Notes: generated from the letters alone by a model not told the origin. A stretch of 25,000 bases of DNA from Mesostigma viride (GCA_009746045.1 RPFO01000097.1:192501-217500), one strand, 5' to 3'. Positions 1 to 9,404 are shown, counted from the stretch's first letter. Program-made: numbers and translations.

Positions 1-13
1 TGACGATGGGCGT

Positions 14-667
14 TCAGGCTGCGCTAGGCGAGCTCGGCCTCCTCGCGGAGGTCGAGCGTCTGCTGCTTGAGCTGTGCTGCGACGGCGGTGGTGGAGGTGG
101 TGTGTTGCTGCATGTCCACCCAGGTCGGGGTGGGAGGGGCATCGCCAGCCGGGTCAGCGGGGGCTGGCTTGGCGGCAATGTCCTGGCACCGCCTGGCTGG
201 GCGGTGATGCCTGCGGTGTTTTGCAAGCACTCGATGGCGATGGCGTTGTCCTTCTTGAGGCGCTGGTCGATGTCGCGGAGCTGGGCGGTGATGGCTTCGG
301 AGGTGGGGGTGGTGGCGGTGGAGGAGGCGAGGAGGGTGGAGGTGGCGGTGGAGATGGTGGAGAGGAGGGGGAGCTCGGCAGCCAGCATGCCGCCCATAGC
401 GGCCACAATGATCTGCAGCGAGGGGGCCACGTGCTGCTCGAGGGTCTTCTTAAGGAGTGAGCGGATGGAGGATTCGGTCAAGGTGGTGGTGATCGAGGGG
501 CTGGGGGGGGCAGAGCTCCTCGAGTGGAGCGTCCAAGGAGGGAGAAGAGGGCGCCATTGCTGAAGGTGGGGGCGGCAGAGGATGAGGATGGAGTCGAAGT
601 TGAATGGGCGCCTCTGGAAAGCATTGACGAGGCGACCCTGGTGGAAGAGCTGCTTGCACAGTTCCAT
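14..667 (-). CDS. Hypothetical reading frame, possibly a retroelement ORF1-like or cellular exon
   Basis: I do not recognise a family. The frame begins at an ATG at 667 and runs to a stop at 14-16. The middle (about 550-250) is the most protein-like part: alternating hydrophobic and charged residues with the look of a helical or coiled-coil protein, including a stretch reading AQLRDIDQRLKKDNA. The last third becomes proline/serine-rich, whereas a neighbouring frame at 24-230 is more protein-like there and ends QQTLDLREEAELA. This suggests a frameshift near 200-230 and a decayed gene. The character resembles the coiled-coil first ORF of non-LTR retrotransposons, and relics of such elements lie just to the right, but that link is inference. 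GC-rich DNA makes long chance frames common, so confidence is low. Confidence 0.3.
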   Translation of the reverse strand: MELCKQLFHQGRLVNAFQRRPFNFDSILILCRPHLQQWRPLLPPWTLHSRSSAPPSPSITTTLTESSIRSLLKKTLEQHVAPSLQIIVAAMGGMLAAELPLLSTISTATSTLLASSTATTPTSEAITAQLRDIDQRLKKDNAIAIECLQNTAGITAQPGGARTLPPSQPPLTRLAMPLPPRPGWTCSNTPPPPPPSQHSSSSRRSTSARRPSSPSAA

Positions 668-1154
668 AATAAGCGAGGCGTGCGATCCAAAAAACACGCA
701 GGCCAGGACTGATGCGGTCGTGGGTGAGCTTGTCAAAAAAGCCTGTCGTCAAGCCTGGCTGTCGTCAAAGTCGTACTCGTCCCAGTTCGGCTCGGCAGGG
801 CGTTTGCATGCGCTTGGGCTCAGGCGACGCTGCGGGCGAGGCAAGCCCGGGGGGCTGGGCAATCACTAGGGCTTGGCTAGTGGCGCTGCTGCCTTCTGGG
901 CCGGAGCGAGGGCGAAGCTGCAGCCGGAGCTGCAGACGTATTTTCAGGGCTGAGCGCAGCCGCCAGGCTGCGTTGCGCGGAGGAGCGTTTGCTCGCCATA
1001 TATTGCGTAATAGCTTTGGAAAATTATATCAGCGTGTGCGTCTTAGAAAGACGAAGCGATTAGTTGTGATTTTTACAGCCGAAATTGGTGCCCAAACGTG
1101 AAAGTTATGAGCGCCGCCGTCAGCCATGGCTACCTCGTGGCTCGTGGCTCGTAA

Positions 1155-1167
1155 TTGTTGTGCACAT
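1155..1167. repeat. Target-site duplication of copy A (3' side)
   Basis: The sequence TTGTTGTGCACAT is identical to 1378-1390. The bases immediately outside differ on both sides, so the repeat is exactly 13 bp. Confidence 0.75.
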
Positions 1168-1377
1168 TAAAATTAAATTAAATTATAACATGCCTCCGTG
1201 GGGAGGTCATGTAGCACATATTCCATGATGGATGGGGTGGAGGAAGCCGCGTGATCGAACTATCCTAACTCTAAGCTATCTAGAAAATCCTAACTACACT
1301 ACTCATCAAAATGCCTCCTCCGCTTGGGGGGAGGTGGCTTGCCCACAGGGTCGGGCGTGTGCGCCTTGACAATCTTC
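1168..1377 (-). mobile_element. 5'-truncated non-LTR retrotransposon insertion (3' end, copy A)
   Basis: This 210-bp segment is flanked by a perfect 13-bp direct repeat (TTGTTGTGCACAT at 1155-1167 and 1378-1390), the usual mark of target-primed reverse transcription. On the minus strand it starts inside a coding region whose last residues read KPPPPKRRRHFDE, with a stop at 1299-1301. A short 3' UTR follows, then a stem-loop (1188-1212) and an AT-rich tail made of TTTAA-like units abutting the TSD. Severe 5' truncation, a variable-length TSD and a simple-repeat tail are typical of LINEs. The basic proline-rich C-terminus does not let me name the clade. A second copy of the same 3' end lies on the plus strand at 2366-2575. 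Confidence 0.72.
1188..1212 (-). other. Bulged 3' stem-loop of retroelement copy A
   Basis: ACATG-CCTCC pairs with GGAGG-CATGT around a four-base loop, with one unpaired base between the two halves of the stem. The same architecture, with compensating stem changes, occurs at 7340-7362, and a weaker version at 2514-2538. In LINEs such a structure near the 3' end is commonly what the reverse transcriptase recognises; that role here is inferred. Confidence 0.6.
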
Positions 1378-1390
1378 TTGTTGTGCACAT
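1378..1390. repeat. Target-site duplication of copy A (5' side)
   Basis: This is the second copy of the 13-bp direct repeat that brackets the 210-bp insertion. The frame upstream of it (higher coordinates, minus strand) meets a stop codon at once, consistent with the junction being here. Confidence 0.75.
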
Positions 1391-1590
1391 ACAGGGATTA
1401 AAATGACTTCGGTGCTCCGTGACTCTTCAACGGGATCGAGCACGAGTTTAAATAATTAATCCCAGTTGCCAATTTCCGTCCTGCCCAGCGCCTGCAGCCG
1501 GCCACATCGGCTCCCTTAGTAGCTCCCTCAGTGCAGCAAGGATATACATCCGCGCATGCAATATGTTGGAGGAGTACGTGTGACCTAGCC

Positions 1591-2575
1591 TGGCCGCTGG
1601 CCGAGAAGCTGACCTCGCTGACCACATTTCTCAACACGGTGGAGGCCCGGGTCTCCAATGCGGAAACCAAGCCGGGTTGCCTACAAACTTGAACCCCAGC
1701 GCACAGCGATGCATGCACTACTGCGGCGCAGGCTTCGAGTCTGAGAGGCGCATGCCAGCTGCCCTCGTTGATTCTCGCCTAAATCAACGTGCCAGGAGGG
1801 CAAGTACGTGCGGCGTGCTCGTCAAGAAGCTTGACGCCATCACCCGGTGATGGCGGTCTGGGCGGTGACCGCCCAGACCGAGGCCCTGGCCGCCTAGGTC
1901 CCGGAGATCGCAGCGCCGGCAGACGGCCACCATGCACCGCTGCCCAGCCCACGGGTCCGCCCGGCAGATCGATGGCAGCCTCTCGCCGCACTCCTACGCG
2001 GACCTACTGCGGTCAACGACCAACTCGACCACGGATGCCATCGCCACAAAGCTGCAGGAGATGGAAGCCCAAGGCTGCATGAGCACTGAAGCACGCGAGG
2101 ACACCGACCGCGCCCGCCACCAATGCCGAGTGGCGCTGCGTCGTTTCGATCAGCAGCCAGGGGAGACGTACGGCCAAGTCTCTTGAGGATCGACGAGCTC
2201 CTGGGAGCAAGCAGTCCTTAGCTCCTTACCCACCCACCCACCCACCCTTCTCCTGAGCACTGGACGGCAGCCCCGCCCGGGCCCCGGCGAGTCGCTTCAA
2301 GCTCCTTGGCAGCTGGCTCCCCTCCTTTGCCGACGACATCAACACATGCCGCACAGGCTCACACGCAAGCCCCCCCCCCTGAAGGAGGAAGGGGCGCTTT
2401 GCTGAGTAGAGTAGTTAGAGAGTTTGGTATACTAGATCAGATTAGATTAGCCTCAGCTTAGTTAGTTTTCGCGGCTCCGATCACCCCCACCCACCAGTGA
2501 TGGAATACGTGCTACATGATTTCCCAACAGAGTCATGTTATAATTAAAACTTAATTCGATTTAACTAATGCTGTT
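1591..2575 (+). pseudogene. Degenerate non-LTR retroelement relic (copy B)
   Basis: The 3' end (about 2366-2575) matches copy A in order: a proline codon run, a basic stretch ending near GCTGAGTAG, a block reading GATGGAATACGTGCTACATG, a stem-loop at 2514-2538 and an AT-rich tail. Upstream are protein-like fragments in shifting frames. One at 1591-1692 reads LAEKLTSLTTFLNTVEAR, coiled-coil in character. Another near 1820-1895 has VKKLDAI and AVWAVTAQTEALAA. A longer frame at 1932-2186 includes SPHSYADLLRSTTNS and ends in a glutamine-rich stretch. In-frame stops and frame changes show decay. I infer an ORF1-like region fused by internal deletion to the 3' end; the 5' boundary is a guess and no TSD was found. 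Confidence 0.45.
2227..2247. repeat. CCCA microsatellite
   Basis: This is a short run of ACCC units (about five) inside the relic of copy B. It is too short to suggest any function. Confidence 0.7.
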
Positions 2576-2727
2576 TGATTGTTTATAATTATGCTTTCAA
2601 CACGCGCTTGTTTACCTAGAGCTACCCGGTCCCCTTGCCATGCATGGGATTCGGCACGCCCAGTCCAACGTCCTAGACTCACTGTTCAATGGCCAAGCTG
2701 TACATAAGAGGCTATTTTGTACCAGGG

Positions 2728-3644
2728 TCACTGTACCAGGGTCACTACCTCATCCATCCCAGTCGTGGGCAACGAATCCAAGGATACCCGCTGCATGCGT
2801 AGCGGCGCGTGGTGCTCACCCAGAAATACAAACACCAGCAGCCCCGACGCGTATTCCAGCAGCCGTCCCGCTGCCCAATACGATATCGGCCGGCGCGTGG
2901 GGTTCCCATTTGCCGCGCCAGGCCTTGCTTGCACCGGCGCCGTCACCAGCCCCGTCCCACACCACACCGCCACGACACGGTCAGGGCCACCTGGAGCGCC
3001 AGCTGGCGCTACACCTTCCTCTGGCCCACCACGCCCATTGGGAGCTTGAACTTGAGCCATAGCAACTGGGCCGTTCCCATCATCCCGCTCTACTGCCGCT
3101 TGACCTAACCGAGGCGGCCTGTTCCCACGTTGACCCACTCCCACGGCGTCATCCAGGCCGTCTTGCAAAGCATCCCCCCTGGCCCAACCCTGGTCAGCCT
3201 GGTCAGGGTCCCCGCGGCCACCTGGAGCCATGACTGCCGCAACAGCAGCATCGGCATCGTCATTCAACCCATCCATCCCTACCCTCCCTTGCCCGTCCCG
3301 ACCCCCGCCACCACCACCCGCAAACATGGCGGCGACACCAACGCCGTCCGCCAGCATAAAAGGGGCTCCCTCGCCAGGTGGCGGTGGCGGCAGCTGGTCC
3401 AGGGACGCGAGCAGGTCCAGGGTGTCCTGGTCCAGCCTGCCAGGGGCCCGGAAGGGCGGCCCCATGCGCGAGGGGGTCCACACCTCCCAGGCCAGGGTGC
3501 CCGAGGGCGTGGCCACGTCGCCGCTGAGGCGCGTGCACGTGCAGGTCGAATCCTTGTAGGAGACGACGAGCAGGCTGGCGGCGAGCGGGGGCAGGCGCGG
3601 GGGGGAGCCTTGCGGGTTGGGGGCGGGGGCAGCCGATGGCAGCT
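2728..3644 (-). CDS. Hypothetical GC-rich exon on the minus strand
   Basis: A single open frame runs from just after a possible splice acceptor (TTACAG at about 3645-3650, minus strand) down to a stop at 2728. The upstream half is the most convincing: it reads LAASLLVVSYKDSTCTC, then a stretch with WEVWTPSRMGPPF and LDLLASLDQLPPPP. The rest is glycine/aspartate-rich (GGGGGGRDGQG, DDADAAVAAV), and the last 50 residues include a hydrophobic patch that may be non-coding read-through. No family is recognised. There is no start codon at a plausible position, so if real this is an internal or terminal exon whose partners I cannot see. Chance open frames are frequent at this GC content. Confidence 0.35.
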
Positions 3645-3734
3645 CCTGTAACGTTCAACACAGGATGTGTGGTGTGGAGACCATAAACTCAACATCAAGC
3701 TTGTACTAAATGGGAATCCTGGAACTAAAATCAT

Positions 3735-4781
3735 TTAACCATGTTAGACGCTGCGAGGCTTATAATTTGCGTTCCATTTCTCGGAGAGGAGAGGGATGAC
3801 GTCGTGTACAAGCACTCAGTCAGCACCTGCATTCCCGCATCCTCGAGTACCAGCGGAGTGACCCGGGTACTAAAACTGCAGAATCGGGTACTAAATAATG
3901 TGAGCACCTGCATGCGATCTTGTGTGCCGGCAGATGCATGCACTAGATTCATATAAGTGAGACAACTGTATATGTTATTATGTTTGCTAGCCTTGGGAAG
4001 TTTTTTCGGGGTAACTTTCTCAAAAAATATATACTACACATATACTACTATGTAGTTATATATATGTGCTAATAATTTCTTTGTTTCTGTGGTGGCAGCA
4101 GGGGCGAAACCTGGGGCAGACGGCCGATCTGTCATGAATCCGCACGCTTTGCGGATGGCAGGCTTTAGAACGCAACTAGTGTTCCTCTCGATTTCAGAGA
4201 TGAGAGTTTCCCTTCCAAACAAGTAGCATACCCGGCAATGACCCACCCAACATGCCCGAACCCGACAACTCTAGTTCATTCAGTCCAACAAATTAATGCA
4301 TTCACAGCACGGTTCATCACAACAGGGAGAAAACAGCGGGGGGCAGGGCAGGTCTGCCGTTCATGGGTAGCCCCCCGCATACTGGTTGTCTCGTTGATAC
4401 TAGGGCTAGGCAAGGCAACCCATACGAGCAGTCAGGGGGATGGGGGACGACAGAGCGACGTAATGTGCTTGTGGACGACAAGGACGACGTAATCCACGGC
4501 AGGCGATGAAGAAGCAGAAGGACCTAAGCGAAAGGATCATGCAAACGGCTTGCCCTGCGAACGCTGTGGAACCATGACCGTCACAGAGCAAAGGCTGGCC
4601 GGAGACGGGTGCGCGGGAACCAGAGCCAAACACCACCAACACGTCACGGTTCACGCAAAGTTCATGCCAACCACATGTTCCACTAACCGTAGCTGATGCC
4701 AACCTTGAACGGTCCTACGTTCAACATGTTTCTTGGCTCAAGTAGTTTACACGTCCGAACATTAGTAACGCTACGGTGGGT
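3735..4781. other. No recognisable gene
   Basis: The region is mostly moderate or low GC with short unrelated frames. I see a local duplication of the phrases GAGCACCTGCAT and CGGGTACTAAA around 3820-3915 and an AT-rich patch at 4024-4070. No RNA gene, splice-consistent exon or transposon boundary could be supported. Confidence 0.5.
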
Positions 4782-5051
4782 GTATAAGAGCGAGCCGCTT
4801 CTACCAATGAACGATGTATAAGAGCGAGCCGCTTCTATCAATGAATGATGTATAAGAGCGAGCCGCTTCTACCAATGAACGATGTATAAGAGCGAGCCGC
4901 TTCTACCAATGAACGATGTATAAGAGCGAGCCGCTTCTACCAATGAACGATGTATAAGAGCGAGCCGCTTCTACCAATGAACGATGTAGAAGAGCGTGCC
5001 GCTGATACCAATGAACGATGTAGAAGAGCAAACCGCTTATAACAATCGATA
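4782..5051. repeat. 34-bp tandem minisatellite, eight units
   Basis: Eight head-to-tail units of 34 bp start with GTATAAGAGCGAGCCGCTTC. Units 1 and 3-6 are identical, unit 2 has two C-to-T changes, unit 7 (4986) has several changes, and unit 8 (5020) is diverged and shortened. Decay toward one end and homogeneity in the middle fit unequal exchange. Each unit contains the small inverted motif AGCG-AGC-CGCT. There are no spacers between units, so this is not a CRISPR array. Confidence 0.92.
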
Positions 5052-5479
5052 CCATAACAGTTAACGACATAAACTTGATAGCTTCGTGTCTATACCAGTG
5101 TCCATCAGGGATACGTACTGCATTGCATGGCTTAGCACTTGTACCAGGCTTGGGCTATACTAACATCTTCAACAAGCACTCTCAACCAGGAACACTTATT
5201 AGAATTGTCAGTTCCACCACTACTTCCCTTCTCGAGTCCCACTTTCTTATCACTTCTTTCTCCCGGTCCGAGATATCAACATCAACTCAGCTTCCCTGTA
5301 CTGCCTCCAGCATTCATTCCCCTTATGTGGTGCCCGGTGAATGGACATGAAGAATGACTAACGACGATAAAACAATAGACGTGACACCTAGGCTTCGCGG
5401 GGGCCACCCCTTATGTCCCAGACTTTGACAGGTGTCCTAAGGGGTCGCTTTGCCCAGTTCTAGACTATTAATGAGAGGT
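5052..5479. other. No recognisable gene; region downstream of the F-box gene
   Basis: Short frames only. If the F-box gene has a further intron (see that entry), its next exon should lie here or to the left, but I could not identify one. Confidence 0.4.
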
Positions 5480-6415
5480 TCAGTTGCGACCGCGGGTACC
5501 ACCTCTCGAAGACCAACTGACCTGCCAAAGTCCCTGCAGCGGCGTGTGTGCCATCGGCGGCTCAGGTAGCGCGAAGCGGAGGAACCGCTGCTGGACCGAG
5601 GACACCGTCGCCCCGGGGCACGCGCGGGCTGGGGACACGCCGCCGGTCCCCCCTGCCAGCCCCCCCCCTGTGCGTGTGGCGGCGCGCTTGGCCTGCCGCG
5701 ACCGGCTACTATTAGACCGCTGCGCGACGCGCGTGCTCATGAACTCAACCATCTCATCTGCCAGGGAGGGCGTGGGAAGCACAGTGGCGGCACGAGCGAC
5801 GGAGAGGGTCGTCGTGGACGCGCGGATGCCAGAAGAGCCAGCATCCTTGAGCTTCGGGCAGCCAATCACGAAGCAGTCCGCGTCCATCATGCGGATGTAC
5901 CAGGGGGAGTCGGCCGCGTCCTGCCACGAGTAGCGCTCCACCCTGCAGGTGGCGCACGAGTCTGGCTCGTCAGGGGGGCACAGGCAGGCCGTGAGGGAGC
6001 CCTGGTCGGGGCCTAGCGTCAAGTGGACAAAGGATTTTCTCCAGGCGCCGTTGGCACTGCCCGCGAGGATGTCCCCGGATATCGCGCCGTCCCGGAATTG
6101 GAAGACCGCGATGCGGCCATCGTCGTCCACGGAACGCCAGACGCCCTCGAGGGCAGCAAATCGATACATGAAGCGGAAACCGCGGATTCCTTCGAAGCCC
6201 TCTTTGCCCCACCGGCGCTCGCAAAGGCGTTTCCAAAGCTTGGGATCCTGACAGAGCTCCTGGAAGTGGCGACTTGTAGCCATTAAATTGACTAGTGCGA
6301 GGTGATCAAGGTGCCCGAGAATGCAAAGAATGGCATCCCGCGGCAGTTGATCGAGTCTAAGCTCTACGTCTTCACCTCCCTCCTTCAAATTCGCCTTGTC
6401 AGCTAGTGTATACAT
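5480..6415 (-). CDS. F-box protein (probable SCF ubiquitin-ligase substrate adaptor)
   Basis: The frame opens at an ATG at 6415 and encodes 311 residues. Residues 21-66 form a clear F-box: a leucine/proline start (LRLDQLPRDAILCILGHL), a central hydrophobic helix and the closing LWKRLCERRW. F-box proteins bind SKP1 through this domain and bring substrates to cullin-RING ubiquitin ligases; the substrate here is unknown. A tryptophan/cysteine-containing domain follows (about 88-190, starting ALEGVWRSVDDDG), then a serine/arginine/glycine-rich linker. Near the end the motif LQGLWQ resembles the start of a second domain and is followed at once by CAG|GTCAGT, a good 5' splice site (intron from 5521). 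The final 13 residues may therefore be intronic and the true protein longer. It has no stops or frameshifts and is the best cellular gene in the window. Confidence 0.8.
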   Translation of the reverse strand: MYTLADKANLKEGGEDVELRLDQLPRDAILCILGHLDHLALVNLMATSRHFQELCQDPKLWKRLCERRWGKEGFEGIRGFRFMYRFAALEGVWRSVDDDGRIAVFQFRDGAISGDILAGSANGAWRKSFVHLTLGPDQGSLTACLCPPDEPDSCATCRVERYSWQDAADSPWYIRMMDADCFVIGCPKLKDAGSSGIRASTTTLSVARAATVLPTPSLADEMVEFMSTRVAQRSNSSRSRQAKRAATRTGGGLAGGTGGVSPARACPGATVSSVQQRFLRFALPEPPMAHTPLQGLWQVSWSSRGGTRGRN

Positions 6416-7315
6416 AATTACAAGTATTTATCCGTCACGACTCCGGCAAAGAAACTCGTCGCCTTGAGTCGCTCGCCGAAGGCACAGACAAATCGAGTAC
6501 TCCCAGAACTGGATAAATAATTGGCTTCAAATTTTTCCTTAGTGGGCTCAATGACGAAATTCGCTTGTCCTTCACTTTGCAAACTGCGACTCAACCCTGT
6601 CGCTGCGTTGCTGAAGAGGACATCAAGCCCCAGGGCGCGGGAGGAAGGCTTGGGAAAACAGCCTTCCCACAATTCGGAGGGGCCCGCGATTACCCGCCTG
6701 TACCGACCTCCAAATGCTCGTGTTTTCCAGTCAGACCGCTTCGATAAATCTCGCGCACCGGGGCCGACTCAGGGATGCTAGCGATGGCGCACGCGCCCGA
6801 CCAACCCAACCCTACGTGCACGCTCGCTCCAGCTGTTGAATTGATGGCCCCAAAGCGCGTCTGAGGCGGTGAGGCCCGCAAGGCTTCGTTGTCACAACTC
6901 ACGAAGTTGTGTCAGCTCACTCAGCTGGCTTGGGCCTTGGGTTTTTAGTTACAATCTTACCTCGTTAAGTTGCGATCGACGCCTAAAATTCGCCGTAGCA
7001 ACTTAAAGTGGTAACGCAACTTCACCGGGAACTGGGAAGTGTGCGCGCCAATTAGTTGAGGTGCGTATGAGACAACTATGCCTGGACGCATGGCGATCCA
7101 CCTCTCCTGGACGCCGTGGAAGGACTAGGGTAGCTGTTGTCTGAGAGGAAAGACGCGAAGGCCGCGGCCCGCGGGAGCCGCGTGGCTATCTCTAGGTACA
7201 CAGGCACCGGCCTGCATGGAGGGAGACAGACGGTAACAAGAAAGGCCGGTTGATAGGGAATTAAACACATACACACACATTTCTGGCCGGCCTGCGCTAG
7301 TTGTCTCCTTGCAGG
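6416..7315. other. Intergenic region upstream of the F-box gene
   Basis: It should contain the F-box promoter and 5' UTR on the minus strand. No TATA-like element or other specific site stood out. Short frames (for example 6418-6672 minus, ending just before the F-box ATG in a different frame) lack protein character. Confidence 0.4.
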
Positions 7316-7362
7316 ATTAATTAATTAATTAATTAAAATCATAGCTCCGTTGGGAGCATATG
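7316..7362 (-). mobile_element. 3' end of a related retroelement (copy C): stem-loop plus (TTAA)n tail
   Basis: On the minus strand the order is GATGTGTTACATATG, a stem-loop (CATA-GCTCC / GGAGC-TATG with a four-base loop and one bulged base, 7340-7362), then TTTTAATTAATTAA repeats to about 7316. The order, the bulge position and the loop match copies A and B, while the stem base pairs change in a compensating way. The 5' extent is unknown and no TSD was found; it could reach up to the transposase gene at 8309. Confidence 0.5.
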
Positions 7363-7372
7363 TAACACATCA

Positions 7373-7422
7373 GTAGCCCTGAGAAAGGGGCATCTATGGG
7401 TTTGTAATACAATCAGGGCTAC
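7373..7422. repeat. Inverted repeat, 10-bp arms
   Basis: GTAGCCCTGA at 7373-7382 is the exact reverse complement of TCAGGGCTAC at 7413-7422, with a 30-base loop. It sits between the copy C stem-loop and the AT-rich region. It could be a structured UTR element or a transposon subterminal repeat. Confidence 0.6.
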
Positions 7423-8308
7423 AACCTGCAGGTGGAGGATGTACAACTGTCACCTGCTCTGGGTGCACAAGGTGCACCTGCACCGCCATGATGGTTCATG
7501 CCTCCTTAAGGGGACATGACACATTGAAAGTGCACTTTTCTGGAAAACAGACCTGTGCATGGGATAAAAATCCGGTTATGCTTCCAAACCATAAATATGT
7601 GGAAAAAAAAAAAATCCAGCCACTTGGGGGTGGTACTACCCCCCAGCATGACCCAGTTATGAGCTAAAAATAGAAAAAGACGCTATTTTTGGCCGATTTT
7701 TCCTAGGAGACTGGGCAAACCAAAAGTGACCAAACCACATATTTTCCTAAAATCCCCACCCTTGCAAACAAATCTGGCTACTCAGGACCACAAAATAAGC
7801 ACGTTTAGACTATTTATAGGGTTTAGCCCAAAACACGTATTTTTTTGGTCCTAAAAAAATAAATCAAATAGTAGACACATGCAAAAATTCCAGTGATGAT
7901 ATTTATACTAGGCCTAGGGTGGGAATTTCACTCTCACAAAGTTTGAGCTCATTCTGAGCACGTTTACTCATGTTATTAGTGTAAACATGCAAAAAAAAAA
8001 TGACAGAAAATCCCGCTTATTACCACAAACAACAGACCTATTACACCCTAGCCCACCACCAATTGGGCCAAACCAAGTCAAATTAATTCATTTATGATGT
8101 TAAAAAGCTTGCCACAAAATCCCAGGTCATTCTGAGCTCGTTTGGTCATAATACAGCATGGTCACAGCTGCCAACCTCATGCCTGGTACAACATGGCATG
8201 AGAGGTGACACAGGCAGATACCCCAACCAAGCATGTCCCATAAAGTTATATCATGGCCAAACCATGAAAGCATTGTCATGCAGTTTTAATAACACAATTA
8301 GGCCTCGT
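7423..8308. other. AT-rich non-coding region 3' of the Mutator-like transposase
   Basis: No frame of note on either strand; several A or T homopolymers. A 10-base phrase CATTCTGAGC occurs at 7950 and 8128, each followed by a CGTTT-containing stretch. The most likely reading is the 3' UTR and terminal non-coding part of the Mutator-like element, but its terminal repeat could not be located. Confidence 0.4.
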
Positions 8309-8516
8309 TCAGCCCTCATCTGACTCGTTCCCCATGCAGTTGGGGCAGAACCATGCCCCCTCCGGGATGGTCTTCAGCGTGAGGCCCAGGCAGAGCATGT
8401 GCGCCCCATGCTCTTCCCGGCCTGCACCTGCCTCACACAGCAGGAAGGGGTTGTGATTCTTGTCCTCGCGCCCCAAGCATCTAATGCACCTAGCAGCACC
8501 AATGCCGCTGCCCGTG
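8309..8516 (-). pseudogene. PHD-finger C-terminus of the Mutator-like transposase
   Basis: This terminal segment encodes CIRCLG, then FLLCEAG, then HGAHMLCLGL and finally EGAWFCPNC before a stop at 8309-8311. The zinc ligands run from 8488 to 8336: a C-x2-C pair, a Cys in LLCE, the H-x2-C-type pair, and a final C-x2-C after a tryptophan. One ligand of the second pair is not in its usual place after LLCE, so the fold may be slightly atypical. PHD fingers usually read histone H3 tails, so an element carrying one might target chromatin; that is inference. Removing the hAT-like element and one TSD copy joins SSSSGTS upstream to TGSGIGAARC here in frame. Confidence 0.72.
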
Positions 8517-8524
8517 CTGGTGCC
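8517..8524. repeat. 8-bp TSD of the hAT-like element, left
   Basis: CTGGTGCC is repeated directly at 10131-10138 immediately outside the right terminal repeat. Confidence 0.85.
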
Positions 8525-8672
8525 CAGAGTGCAATCATACGCCGTATAATACGGTATAATACGGTATAATACGTAATACGCTGGCTTTGAGCGTATGATT
8601 CATACGTTATAATACGTTTTAGCGTATAATGACGTATAATACCGTATTATACCGTATGATGCCGTGTTTTCC
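8525..8672 (+). repeat. Left terminal and subterminal repeats of the hAT-like element
   Basis: After the 17-bp terminal repeat come tandem TATAATACGG units, the palindrome CGTATGATTCATACG (8592-8606), and further TATAATACG units in both orientations to about 8670. Dense subterminal repeats of this type are usual transposase-binding regions in hAT elements. Confidence 0.7.
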
Positions 8673-8751
8673 GCGTTTTTTTTACGTTTTGCGCGGCTAG
8701 GATGCCAGAACGACAGGGCAACGATTTGAAGCCACAGATTTCGTATCTCTA

Positions 8752-9404
8752 CTATAAGTACTGACCCGTCTGAACTCGACGCGATCTTATTTTGACATTG
8801 TGGTGCACAGTGCGCGCACCGTGCGGAGGTGGCCATGGCGACGTGCGTTCCGTTAAAATATGGCTAATCCGGCGGGCGACAGGCGAAAAAATTAAGCCGA
8901 TGGTTAAAAGTGATGTTCTATTATGATGTTTCATAGCAAGATCTGCACTATTTGCAAATTCGCTGCCTTTGTTGGTACAGATTTGCACGGGGGTCTCATC
9001 CAACGTCAATTTGGCCGCGATGAATAATCTAGCATGTGTGCCTGCGACGGTAGAACTCGACATTCGTGGGTTATTTTGATGCAGCAAGAGCCGTTTAGTA
9101 ACGGACACCATGAAAATAACCTAAGCATCTTCGATCTGCGGCCATTTCCTGTCATTTCTAAAATGATTTCGTTCAGGCCTGCGCGATCCGCGGTTAATCC
9201 ATCCATGGCTGGCTGGCTTTTCTTGCGCGCCTGGGTAGGAAATAATGCCGGCCGTGGTACGTTGATTTGCCGCATGTCACCGCCCAGTCTGTTTGCGCTC
9301 TTAATGAACCTGGCATGAAACTTTTTGCGCCGTTTCTGGGTTTTTCTTGCTATTTTGTTCTCCACTTGTTGCAGTTGTGCTATCAGATTTTCCGCAGCTT
9401 TCAA
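8752..9404 (-). pseudogene. Unassigned coding relic inside the hAT-like element
   Basis: Two overlapping frames (9404-9006 and 9111-8752) look weakly protein-like. The first is basic and lysine-rich (ARKTQKRRKKFHARF). The second contains ETPVQICTNKGSEFANSAD, which resembles the second-aspartate block of retroviral-type integrases (usually TD-x-G-x-EF) with Asn in place of Asp. No other catalytic block is clear. It may be captured or inserted sequence; it does not look like a hAT transposase. Confidence 0.25.

Noticed and set aside
154-408. Proline-run frame on the minus strand
   Set aside because: It is a low-complexity by-product of GGT/GGA-rich repeats; the overlapping frame is more protein-like.
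2640-3062. Plus-strand frame opposite the 2728-3644 minus frame
   Set aside because: It is proline/histidine-rich with no ordered blocks, and the minus frame reads better.
4782-5051. Possible CRISPR-like array
   Set aside because: The units are directly adjacent with no unique spacers, and the context is eukaryotic.
6418-6672. 84-residue frame just upstream of the F-box ATG
   Set aside because: It is in a different frame, has no recognisable domain, and its position fits the 5' UTR or promoter.
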